In this document: positions 31,241 through 42,024 of the stretch, one piece after another
How the letters are laid out: each line of letters starts with the position of its first letter
How positions within the stretch are numbered: position 1 is the first letter of the stretch
Assembly (NCBI GenBank): GCA_023078555.1
Contig: CM041196.1
Coordinates: 9,194,985 to 9,258,984, forward strand
DNA from: Ulva prolifera
Lineage: Eukaryota > Chlorophyta > Ulvophyceae > Ulvales > Ulvaceae
DNA: 64,000 nucleotides
Direction: 5' to 3'
Notes under the pieces: model-generated
Told to the model about the DNA's origin: nothing
Seen by the model: only the letters and a program-made list of their open reading frames with translations
The model's database searches: none
Position numbers and translations under genes: made by a program

Positions 31241-32083
31241 AACCAAAAAAACCGCATGTCACCCCAACACCCCCTTCATGCATTCAGCACCTGAGCCGCC
31301 ACCAGCCATGCTGTCCTCCGGCGTGCGCGGGCATCGAATGCGTGTCCGCACGCTGCAGTATCGTGCAATTTGTATGATTCCCCGGTACAGCCGTGGGCGC
31401 CGCGGGCGCCCGTATGCGTTTCCGGTGGCCCCTGACAACTCTCGCGGCTGACCTGTACTGTGTGTACACTGGCTGCTTGGCCGGCAGGCATCCTCGCGTG
31501 CTGAATTAGCAATGAGCCTGCAGTAGCACTCAGCCCATGAGCACTCTTCACGCTGAACTGACCACCACCATACATGCACATGTGCTGCACAACACTTCTC
31601 AATGTGCACACTGTGCTAGCTCCAACTAGGACTGACGTCCGGCAAAGGGGGACGCACCGACGCCAACCCACCAGCAATGGCAATTGACATTCAATAGTTT
31701 TACACATGTCATCGAGCAATGCCCGTGCCCCAGTTCAGCAGTGAACAGAGGCAGCAGTGCTCCGGGCCCCCGGTATGCTCCACAGCCTGCTCGGCTCGAG
31801 TAGTGCGTGCAAGCTCAGATCCAAGCGGCAGTGGAGCGATGCGGGCCCAACCCCCATCAGCTGGTGGCATGTCATCCGGACGATGGGAGCAGCTCCAGCA
31901 GCGCCGGCGTGGCTCTTGCCGTCCCATCATGCACCGCCCTTGCATCATGTGTTTGCACCATGCATACGGAATCAGCAGCACGGGAATGCCACGCAATGCA
32001 TGGGCATGGCGGACATTGGCTCTCCCCCGAGTATCCGCACGGCATGTGCGATATCCCTTCATTTGCTCTGGGGCCAGGCAGCA

Positions 32084-32215
32084 GCCGGGGGTGTTGCAAT
32101 CGCAAGAACACAGCAACGGCGCACACACGAGTCAGAGCACAGATGGGGGTGCGGCTCTGAGCCACACAGTCACGCTGCAGCACCGCCGCAGTGCCGCTGC
32201 GATTCGTACAACTGG
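32084..32215. repeat. Duplicated intergenic block, copy 1
   Basis: About 125 bp aligning with 34232-34352 (shared strings include GCGCACACACGAGTCAGAGC against GCGCACACAAGTCAGAGCGC). It lies about 0.4 kb from one end of pseudogene A, mirroring the other copy beyond its opposite end. Confidence 0.65.
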
Positions 32216-32454
32216 GAGTGGCCCAACCTCCGCCCGGGAGCCTCCTAAGACATGCCGCCTCGATGCTGCGATACAAATACGGAGCAGGTGGGAAAGGAGT
32301 CCTTTCAAAGGACAGGGCGCTGCTTCATCCAGCCCGCTGCGCACAGCGCACTGATCGTCCTCATGCGTGTGAAGCACTTCTGACTCCGCAGCAGTAGTCA
32401 ACACTCGGGGTCACAAGTGCAAGATCTACAGAGCAGCCGGGTGACACCTCAAGC

Positions 32455-33940
32455 TTAATCGATGTCGACATGAGCGAGGCCGGCCAACACCGGCGCCACT
32501 TCCCGCCCTTCCACGCCGTCGCCATCGTTGAAGCAGAGCAGCCGGCGGAGGCGCGGCTAACACTCCAGGGCTGCCGCCACCTCCTCCAGGCCATCTACAC
32601 CATCCGTCTCACCAAAGACACTTAGTGCCTCGAGGCCGGACAGTCGCCGCAGCAGCCCAGCCAGCCACGCATGGTGAGCACCCGCGGCCACGCTGTCCTC
32701 CTCGACTGAGCGCAAGAGGCCATTCCCACTGCTGCCAAGCTCCCGAATCTGCGCAGCCTCCCCCCCTCCGCCCGGCTGCGCCAGCGCCTCCAGCACAGCC
32801 ATGGACCCGACGTGAGTCGTGTGGTTGCACTCGACCGCCAGCCGCGTGAGCCCCTGCAGCCGGGGGCGTCCACGAGGCGCAGGAACCCTGCATCCCCGAG
32901 CCGATTATACCCCAGGCACAGCGCTTGCAGACCTGGTGTATCATCAAGCAAAGCAACAGTGGATGAGATAAAGCCGTCTGGAAGACGTTCGCAGTTGCTG
33001 CTCCGGTCGAGCAGAGGTCAGGCGCGCCAGCAGAGGAGCGTTCTCGCCAAGAATGCGGCGGTGCACTCGCGCGACAGACAGGTGCCACCCGTCGCCGAGG
33101 CGCAGGCCAGGCAGGCCGAGACAGCGCAGTGCCGTGAGCTCCATCAACGCACACAGGCCCAGCACCATCCGCCCCCCGCCGCCCCCCCTTTCCTGCCGCT
33201 GATACGCCCCATTGTCAATCGCTGCATGCAGCTCAGAATCTGACAATAGCAGAGACAAGCGAGTCACATGCATGCCAGAATCCGGGGGGGGCAACCCCCG
33301 GGGGGTCGCAGGCAGTCTCCGAATCGGAGCCACAATGCGGGCCGTGGTCGAGACATGCTCGCTTTGCCGCCGGCTCCTCGTCAGGCCTGTGGCCCTCCTC
33401 AACTGATGCACACATCGGGCCGTCCTCCGCATCAGATGGGCATTCGGAGGTGTCACACGCCTCCTCTAGACCGCGGAGCAGCTGGGGGGCTCCTTCAGGG
33501 TCCCAGGCGCGTTCCAGGGTCCCCCCCGCCAGCGGCGCCGCCGCCGCCAGCACCTGGCACATTGTTGACTCGCACTGCGCGTCACAGAAGCTCTCGCCGT
33601 ACAGCGCCCGCGCTCGCACTGGAGCAGGGGTCCTTGCGGTCTTTGAACGTGGCGTAGCTGGCCCTGTGACTGGCGGCTGCATGCATGGAGCTGGCCCTGT
33701 GATGGGACGGCGCGTGCATGGAGCTGGCCCTGTGATGGGACGGCGCGGAGGCGCGCAGCTGCGCCGGCGCGTCGCGTCGCACCACCGCGGCGGCTCCGGC
33801 ACGGCCGCGGGTGCGCGCTCCGACTGCGCGCGTCCTCGCTGAGACACAGCATCACTTGGGTCGCGGCGTTGCCGGCATACGGCGCCGGGGGCAGCCTCGG
33901 AGCTGTGGGCGGCGCGAGCTCGGCGCGGGGGTCCATTGGA
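32455..33940 (-). pseudogene. Scrambled SKP1-like/LRR family pseudogene (A)
   Basis: Pieces of the array family occur here in broken order. ELAPP...LCLSEDARS and VPEPPRWC come first (33940-33790), then a 33-bp tandem repeat. Next is an earlier module (MCQVLAAAAPLAGG...EEPAAKRACLD, 33600-33340), then MHVTRLSLLLSDSEL, then a few LRRs in different frames (32951-32600). The end is GLEEVAAALEC, a TAG stop, and PRLRRLLCFND...LAGLAHVDID before TAA at 32455. No exon 1 or 2 was found. Frameshifts, the internal stop and the rearrangement show it is dead. Confidence 0.8.
33655..33755. repeat. 33-bp tandem repeat inside pseudogene A
   Basis: Roughly three copies of a unit built on GGAGCTGGCCCTGTGATGGG. 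It sits exactly where the pseudogene order is scrambled. Confidence 0.85.
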
Positions 33941-34081
33941 GCAGCTTCAGCATATCCAGCAGCACCGGCATGGCGGCTCCGTCCGCTTCATGCATCGGGC
34001 TGGCGGCATGTATCTGCAAACAGCACACACGAAGTTGGCAGCAGGGGATTGCAATGCAACAAGATGCTGGGGCGGGTGTCA

Positions 34082-34164
34082 CTTGTACCCTGGGAACCAC
34101 ATGCTTGTACCCTGGCAACCACATGCTTGTACCCTGGGAACCACATGCTTGTACCCTGGTCACC
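34082..34164. repeat. 22-bp tandem repeat, about 3.8 copies
   Basis: Units of CTTGTACCCTGGGAACCACA plus TG, with one- or two-base differences. Intergenic. Confidence 0.95.
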
Positions 34165-34231
34165 AGTCACCGCATGGCTGATCTGTACATGGATCGCGAT
34201 CGGCGCATACGATTCGGCTCATTCGGCACCA

Positions 34232-34352
34232 GGTGTTGCAGGAGCAGGCCCCCGGCGCGCACACAAGTCAGAGCGCAGGTGGGGAGGAGGAGCCTCTGAT
34301 CCACACACTCACGCCACAGTACCGCCCCCGGAGCCTGCCTGCCATTCACACA
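34232..34352. repeat. Duplicated intergenic block, copy 2
   Basis: Aligns with 32084-32215 (see that entry). The two copies flank pseudogene A. Confidence 0.65.
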
Positions 34353-34674
34353 ACTAGGTCTGCTCTACATCAATGTCGACGACCAGGATGAAAATCGCGG
34401 CTGCCCTGCAAATCGGGAGCAGCTGGCACCGCCGATCTGTGGCACGGCGGTCACATCACTGGGGAAAATCCACAGGCGGGGCTGTTGGCTGTTGCCCAGC
34501 AGTTCAGGAGCAGGAGTGTGTATGCACAGACCGCTCCTCCGGCGAGCATGATGTGCACCGCAAAAACACCAACAGTCCTCACAGACACGCCACTCCCCTG
34601 GCCTGAATCCGCAGCACTGAAGCGCAGCTGTAGTCACCAACACCGGACCTGTGAAACAGTGCGTCACACTCCAG

Positions 34675-34735
34675 GCAGGCGTACGTCGACATGAGCCAGG
34701 CCAGTCAACAGCGGCGCCACAGCTCGCCGCTGCCA
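34675..34735 (-). pseudogene. C-terminal LRR-family remnant 3' of gene B
   Basis: The minus strand reads VAPLLTGLAHVDV, matching the family C terminus (gene B ends VAPLLSGLGHVLTD). It stands alone about 75 bp beyond gene B's stop, preceded by unrelated residues. Confidence 0.6.
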
Positions 34736-34808
34736 CCCGTTCTCACCACGGAGCATCCGCAGCCGGCAGCATCAGCAAGGCACCGGCCGGCAGGGCGCAC
34801 CGTCGCGG

Positions 34809-37800
34809 TCAGTCTGTGAGCACATGGCCGAGGCCGCTGAGCAGCGGCGCCACAGCCGCCTCTGCACCGCATACACGGCCACGCGTGTACGGATCGGCGC
34901 GCAGAAACACCCGCAGCCGGCACAGCCGCGGCAGGGCCTCCAGCACCCCGACCACCTCCCGCAGGCCCGCCATGTCCTCGAACATGTGCCGGATGTTGAG
35001 CGCCTCGAGGCTGGTCATCTGCCGCAGGAGAGCGGCGAGCGCAGCGGCGTGCGGGGGCGCGATGATGTTGTCGCTGATGTCGAGCTCCCGCACCCCCGGG
35101 CCCCCCGCGGCAGAGGCCTCGACGAGCGCCTGGAGAACCGCGCACACGCCCGCGTGCGTCGCGTCACTGCCTTCGATGGCAAGCCGTGTCAGGCCCGTGA
35201 TGTAGGGCAGCTTTGCCACCTGCAGGAGGCCCACGTCCCGCAGCCAGTTCCAGCCTACGCTCAGCGAGCACAGCGCCGGGGTGGCGGCAAGCAGCTCGAG
35301 CAGGCCTGGGATCAGCTGCCTGCCTAGGTGAGCAGCGCAGCTGCGCTGGCAGTACCCCGTCAGGTCGAGCGCGGCCAGCTGGGTGAGGAGCTGCCCATTC
35401 CCGCGGGCGAGGTTGCCGTGCAGGCGAGAGACAGGCAGGTATGTGTCACTGTATCCCCACAGGCCAAGCGTGCTGAGGCTCGTGAGAGCTGTCAACTCCG
35501 TCGCCGCGCACAGGCCGAGCACCAGCTCGGCGCCGTCAGAAGGCTCTGCCAGCAAGCCCACATCTGCGCCGACGTACAGCTCCCGCAGGCCCGTGAGCTG
35601 CTTCACGGCGCGAATGACCCGCTGCGTCACGGCCGGATGCTCAACCACAGGCACCAGCGTCAGCGACGTGAGCCGCGTCAGCTGCGACAGCCCGGTTGCT
35701 CGAGACGCAGACGGCAGGCAGAAGCACTCCATGAGTGACAGCTCCGAGAGCTGAGTCAGCGTGGCCACGTCGCTGACGAGGCGCGCCAGCGCCGCACGAT
35801 CCAACGCACCCCAGTGGTCGGCAACGCAGTCCACGCGGATGCGGAGAGCCTGAAGTGCGGGCAGGGACTGGAGCGCCGCGCCCAGCTCCAAAGGGCTCAG
35901 GTACATCGGCTCGGCGGCAGATATGCTGAGCTCCCGCAGCGTGCGCAGCTGCGCCAGCGCGACACACCACCGCGGCGGCTCCGGCGCGGCCGCGTTCGAA
36001 AAGCGCCTGTACACAACCCCGCTGAGACACAGCGTCAGCTGCGTCATGCAGACGCCGGTGGCCGGGGCCGGGGGCGGAGGTACGGACGGGGCAAGCTCAG
36101 TCTGGGAGGGGCCTGCACCGGCGCCTGCTGCATGCGTGCGCGGAGAGCGCCGCACACGCGCACGCTTTGCGGCCGGCTCCTGATCTGCGCCGCTACCCTC
36201 ACGCAGCGGCGCCGGGGCAGCAGGTGGGTGCCTCCTGGAATGCCTTGGTTCTGATGAGGAGACAGCACCAAGGGTTGCATCGGCAGGGGAGGGGCCGGCG
36301 GGGTCCCAGCCGCGCTCGGAGCTGCCCCCGGCAAGCGGCGCCGCCGCCGCGAGCAGTCGGAACAGGATCGATGCGCAATCCGGTCCGCATGTGTGAGGCG
36401 CCTCGCGATCGGCCAGGACTGCCCGGCTGGCAAGGGAGAGCCGCGGCGGCGCGCCGGCCTGTGTGCCGGGGCCGCGGTCAGAATGCAACGCGCACGTCTT
36501 GCCGCAGGCGGGCAGGGGCGGCAGCACGAGAGCGTCGCCGGCGCAGCACGCCCGCGCGATGGCCGGGTGGAAGGTGGGTGGAAGCAGCTGCACGAGGCGC
36601 GAGAGCTGCTCGCCCGCGGGCTCGCGGGGGCACGTGGCGGAGAAGGGGTAGCTGCCACCACGCCGATCCATCGCGGCCATCACGGCCGGCCAGAAGCGTG
36701 GGGCCATGGAGCGCGTCATCTGCACACGCATGCACATGCATGCCAGTGCCCCCTCGCCACTCGCAACCCGAACATTCCCGCAGATTCTGCGGCTTTATTC
36801 GTGAAGACGAATGCATCATGCACACGCACAGCAACCCCTCCAGGACGTCATCACAGCAGTGTGCAGGGTCGAGATGTCGGCTCGAGAGCTGTCCATCCAT
36901 GATTTGTGGTGGGTTCCATCCGGTGCCGGGCTCAGCAGCTGCAGTTGCTACACGCACCATGGGGAGACCCCTGCAGTCAGTAGCGGAGCATGGAAGTCCA
37001 GTCTTTTCATGGCTCTACCATTGATTTGCCACAGGGGGCGATGGCAGTGCACGGGAGGCACCGCACCTGTGCCGCCCTGGTAAGTTCCTCCTCTGATGGT
37101 TGGGCTGAAGCAGCCACACCCGCGCCGCCTCTCACCAGCGCCAGGAGGAGTGACCGCGAGGCGGCGGCCACCGTGACGGAGTCTTTCAGAAAGTCCGCAG
37201 CCTGCATGCACACGCCCCATCCCGCTGTCCTTTCAGCATGAGATTGAGCCGGCCTCGGCCCTTGTAGCAGCTTCTGGGAGACCCCCCCCCTCCCCCATGA
37301 GACAGTATATTGTCATGCAATGTTTACTCCGGACCGCTGTGATGTTAATGTGGTGGAGAGATCGAGCAGTACGCTGTGTGAACCCCCCCAACAGTGCGTG
37401 GCCTGACGATTCGATTTGATGCGATGTGTTCGTCACTGACAGCGACGAACACATTGCCGTCACGATGCTAACACACACCTCTCGACTATCTCCGACATAA
37501 TATTCCAAAAGGCGTGCTTTGAGTGCTTAGCCAGGAGCATCCCGTCTTGCGCTGGCCTGAGAACGACAACATCGCTCACATATATCCAGTGACGCCAACG
37601 ACACGGGTGGCCAGGTAGGTCTACGCTGCATCATCGAGGAATCAACGTACCGTCAGCGCATCGAGGAGCAGGTTGTCCTGCAGCTCGACGTACTCATCGG
37701 CGCCACCGTCCGAAGCCTTATCCTGCTGTGCAAAAGCCAGCCATGCCAAGACCTCCGCCACGGACAGCGGCAGCGGCAGATCAGCTGTAGACTCTTGCTG

Positions 37801-37947
37801 GAGCAAATCCTGGATCAAACTGCATCGCTGGGCACAGGCTAGCGGTACATCCAGATCTTCTACAAGCGGGGTCCCGGACACGATGGTTGTCGTGCCGGAG
37901 GACAACCTCAGACATGTCATATTTAACGGTTGATCCAGAACTTCCAT
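34809..37947 (-). CDS. SKP1/BTB-like plus LRR protein, gene B (intact, about 780 aa)
   Basis: Exon 1 is 37651-37947, exon 2 37067-37201 and exon 3 34809-36719, all phase 0. Exons 1 and 2 give CLRLSSGTTTIVSGTPL, SLIQDLL, ADLPLPLSVAEVLAWLAFAQ, then LLDALT joined to AADFLKDSVTVAAASRSLLL and PSEEELTRAAQ. This matches SKP1 (IKLQSSDG, TIKTML, DPVPLPNV, TLFELILAANYLDIKGLL, TPEEIR). Exon 3 starts MTRSMAPRFWPAVMAAMD, has a Cys-containing LLPPTFHPAIARACC module, then QEPAAKRARVRR (NLS-like), then about 14 RNI-type LRRs (LCLSIGWNWLRD-like units) to HVLTD. The likely role, inferred, is a nuclear ubiquitin-ligase adaptor and receptor. Start chosen at the first Met before the SKP1-like strand. Confidence 0.7.
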
Positions 37948-38942
37948 CGCATCAAACTAAAATCTAAGTTGGTACTTCACTGCTCCCGAGGCAGGCTTGT
38001 GCAAACACAATGCCACCACGCAGGACAAGATCTGCATGTCTGTTTGTCCTACGAACGGAACATCAATTCCACAACAAAAATCCAGCCGGCTGCTACATGC
38101 AGATCTCAGACTCCCAGTGTCAGCTTCAGGAGCGGCTACGACGGTTCTGCCATTGGCGGCTGTCGCGCCATTGCTGATCCGGCCCTTCCGCCACATCTCC
38201 TGCAGATGTTCTGCAGGCCAAGGGAAAGCAGGCAGCGGCAGCCTGCATGAAGGTCTCCACCCCAACGCATGTGAATTTGTCCAGGTAGAATTTTGAACCA
38301 GAACTGAATCAACTGAACGCACAGCAGAGCTGGGGAAAGCATCCGTCACATATGAACTGGAACCGAACACTGCCCTATGGATCTGCATTGCTGTCGTCAC
38401 GACAAAGTACGGTTGGCCCAGCGCAGGTGCCACCGCACCCCATGAGCATCTTCAGCACCACGCGCTTCCACAGATCTGATCATTGTGACGCTTGCCAATG
38501 CAGTGCTGACAATGCACTGGTAGCCTGCCAGCACTCGGGACCCTTGTGGCTGGCTGCCCTCCACGCAAGCTGGGGCAATGCGCGCCATGGGCCACCGCAG
38601 TGCAGTGCAGCCAGTCTGCAGCGCCTGTGCATCTGCAGCATGTGTCACCTCAGCATGTGCACACACACACACACACACACACACAGTTTGTGAGGCGCGA
38701 GTGTCGCAGCCCTCAAAGCACACGTGCGCCTCACAGCGCGCAAAAACTGCCGAGCTCACAGCAGTGTAATGCAGTGCTGCAGCTGCAAAAATCACGAGCA
38801 GCTCGGCCACGCATTCGCAAGCAGCAGTATACCTGGACCACCCGATGATCCCACAAACTCCTCGAGACGACCCGCTGCGCTCTCCTTCTGCGCACATACT
38901 CCACCTGTGCACAGCTCCCACTGCCGGCATGCACTTTCACGG
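37948..38942. other. Intergenic stretch between genes B and C
   Basis: Contains a (CA)13 microsatellite (38660-38685). Otherwise no recognisable gene; should hold the gene B promoter and the 3' flank of gene C. Confidence 0.6.
38660..38685. repeat. (CA)13 microsatellite
   Basis: Perfect dinucleotide run in the spacer between genes B and C. Confidence 0.97.
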
Positions 38943-41900
38943 TCAGTCTACAAGCACATGCCCGAGGCCAGTCAGCAGCGGTGCCACAGCCGCCTCTGCG
39001 CCGCACAGGCGGCGGCGGCGCATGTACTGGTCGGCGTTTAAGAAAACCCGCAGGCGGCGCAGCCGCGGCAGGGCCTCCAGGGCCCCGACTACCTCCCGCA
39101 CGGCCGCCATCTCCGTGAACATGTGCCGGACGTTGAGCGCCTCGAGGCTCGTCATCTGCCGCAGCACAGCGCCCAGCGCGGCCGCATCCGGCGCCTCGAT
39201 GGAGTTCCCGCTGATGTCGAGCTCCTGCACCCCCGGGCCCCCCGCGGCAGAGGCCTGGACGAGCGCCTGGAGAACCGCGCACACGCCCGCGTGGGATGCG
39301 TCGCAGCAGTCAATCGCGAGCCGCGTCAGGCTTGGAACGCATGGGAGCTCTGCCAGCTGGAGCAGGCCTGCGTCGCGCAGCCAGTTGTGGCCCAATCTCA
39401 GCGAGCGCAGCGCGGTGGTGGCGGCTAGCATCCGCAGCATGCATGACACCGGCCACTTCCCTCCGCTGCGCTGGTGACATCCGGTCAAGTCTAGCGCGGC
39501 CAGACGGGAGAGGAGGCGCTCATTCTCGCTGGCAAGGCGGTAGTACAGGCTCCGTAGTAATGGGCATGCAATAGGGGCCGACTCCGGACAGGCCTGGCGT
39601 GCTGAGGCTTGTCAGCGCGGTGAGTTCGGTCGCAGCGCAGAGACCCACCACAAGGTGCACTCCGGCGGCGGGATGTTCCCACGCGCCCATGTTTGCTCCC
39701 ACGCGCAGCTCCCGCAGCCCAGTGAGTGCCCTCACGGCGCGCATGAACGGCTCCGGCGCGGCCGATCGCTCAACTAGCGGCTGCAGCGCCAGGGACGTAA
39801 GGCTCGTCAGCCGCGACAGCTCGGTCACTCGCGCCGTGAGGTCAGGCTCGCCGAGGCAGAAGCACTCGATGAGTGACAGCGCTGAGAGCTGAGTCAGCAT
39901 GGCCACTCTGCTGACTAGGCCCGCCAGCGCAACGTTAACGTACCTCAGGTCACTCCAGTCCCCGCCATTGCATCTGCTACAGTGGATATGGAGCGCGTGC
40001 AGGGCGGGCAGGGTCTCAAGGGCCGCGCCGAACTGCGGAGGGCTCAGCTGCATCGGCTCAACGGCGGAAACGCTGAGCTCCCGCAGCATGCGCAGTTGCG
40101 CCAGCGCGACACACCACCGCGGCGGCTCCGGCACGCCCGGGCTCCCGCGGCCCCAGTACTCCTCCCAACTGAGACACAGCGTCAGCTGCGTCACGGCATT
40201 GACGGCAGTCGGAGGAGACCTTGGACTCAGGGGCGCGGCAAGCTCGGCGTGCGAGGCCCCTGCGGCGGCTCCTGGTACATGCGTGTGCTGGGGGCGCTGC
40301 GTACACCTGCGCTGTGCGGCGGGCTCATGATCGGTGCCACTCCCTTCTGGCACCGGCACGACTGCCACAGGTCGTTCCGTGGAGTGCATACACTCCGATG
40401 AGTAGACGGTGCCACCGCCCGCATTCACAGGGGAGGGGCCGGCGGGGTCCCAGGCGCGCTCGGAGCTGCCCACGGCGAGCGGCGCCGCCGCCGCCAGCAG
40501 GCGGAACAAGACCGATGCGCACTCCGGCCCGCACATGCCGGGCACTGTGTTTCGGGCTGTCGTGAGTGATGTCGTGAGTCTGGGCCCGTCTGGGGCGTCT
40601 GAGCTGCCTCTGCGGAGCTGCGGCGGCGCGCCGACCCGTGTGCGCGTGCCCCGGTGCTTAGCGCACGTATCCGCGCAACGGGGCAGTCGGGGGAGGATGA
40701 GGTGGCTGCCGCTGCAGCATGCCTGGGAGACGGCCGGGTGGAGGGTGTGCGGAAGCAGCCGCACGAGCCGCGAGAGCTGCTTGCCAGAGGGCACGCGCAA
40801 GTCTGTGGCGGAGAAGGGTTGCTTTCCGCCGCGCCACTCCACCGCGGCGACGATGCTCGGCCAGAAGCGCGGGGGCACCGAGCTCGTGATCTGCACATGC
40901 ATGCGTGCCCCTGTCGCCACTCGCATATGCATGCTGAACGTTCAGCAGGGTGTATGCATGAAGGCGCATCATGCACATGCACAGCTCCTCTTACGAACTT
41001 CGTCCGGGCATTTTCCAGGTCGGCGATGTCTGCTTGAAATCGAGACGCGCCCGCACACGGTTTTTTGCTAGGTCCTGGCTGATGTCAATTCAACTGCGGT
41101 CCGGACATCCCACCACGGAGATTCCCAACGGGCATTTCCAGATCAGCTGCGCTAGGATGCACACAAGGGGGTCGTCGAGGTGAACGGGAGGTCACACCTG
41201 AGCTGCTCTTGCGTGCTCCTTCTCTGATGGGACGGCAGGGGCTGCCTTCATCTTGCCGGCTCTCACCAGCACCAGGAGGAGTGTCCGTGAGATGGCTGCT
41301 GCCGTGACGGAGTCCTGCAGAAAGTCTGCCACCTGCACAACCCACATCTCTGAGTTTGAGAGCTTCATCCTAAAGTCAGTGCCTATCAACATTACAAGCA
41401 GCTTCTTATACCGTGTGGCCATGTGCAAGCTTTGGAGGCTAGTCGATTGCTTGGTAAGGACGCAACAGCCTTCCGCAAGATGAGCTCTTGCAAGCGGCCC
41501 GTGGCGTAGGATATTTGCAGCGGGATGTTTATGGCGGGCTACGGGCTGTGTTGGCTTCCCTTGTATTACAGCCATGTTGAATCGATTTAAAAAAAAATCC
41601 GTGTGCTACACGTTGCAGTGCATGCACGTGAAGAGCCACAGAATCACATCCCTGTTATCACGAGAACACATATGTCATGACCATCGTTTATACATATCTG
41701 TGGGAAGCTTACTCTCAGTGCATCCAGGAGCGTCTTGTCTCGCTTGCTTATGAGCTGAGTACCGCTGTGGCCATCTTCTGCAGCTGTGCATGCCTGGGCG
41801 CACACTAGCCATGCTTTAACTTCTGCTATCGAGAATGGCACGGGCATGTCGACATTCGAGCTGTCGTCGTGTTTGTAGAGTTCCGCGATGACACCGCTTC

Positions 41901-42024
41901 GCTGGGCGAACGCGCCTGGCACGGCTAGAACCTCCTCTAGGCATACAAACGATGCCGATCGAGATGAAAGGCGAAGAGCAACAGTACATGAGAGTTGATG
42001 TTTCGTGTCCATGCTATCATGCAC
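38943..42024 (-). pseudogene. SKP1/BTB-like plus LRR gene C, one frameshift
   Basis: Exon 1 is 41713-42024 (VALRLSSRSASFVCLEEV, DMPVPFSIAEVKAWLVCAQ, TLLDALR), exon 2 41198-41332 (VADFLQDSVTAAAISRTLLL) and exon 3 38943-40890. Exon 3 is open from 40890 to about 39565 and again to 38943 in another frame. Its length is a multiple of three plus one, so a single extra base (or two missing) near 39555-39575 breaks it between GLSGVGPYC and CPLLRSLYYRLASEN. All other domains are present: HEPAAQRRC in place of the usual NLS, LRRs, and the HVLVD end. It is either a young pseudogene or a sequencing error; splice sites and coding pattern look well kept. Confidence 0.68.

Larger units (their letters stand above)
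30574..32454. other. Intergenic stretch between helicase copy 2 and the LRR array
   Basis: Transition from + strand to - strand genes (convergent). It contains the reverse-transcriptase relic and, at about 32084-32215, a block related to 34232-34352. Otherwise nothing recognised. Confidence 0.6.
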
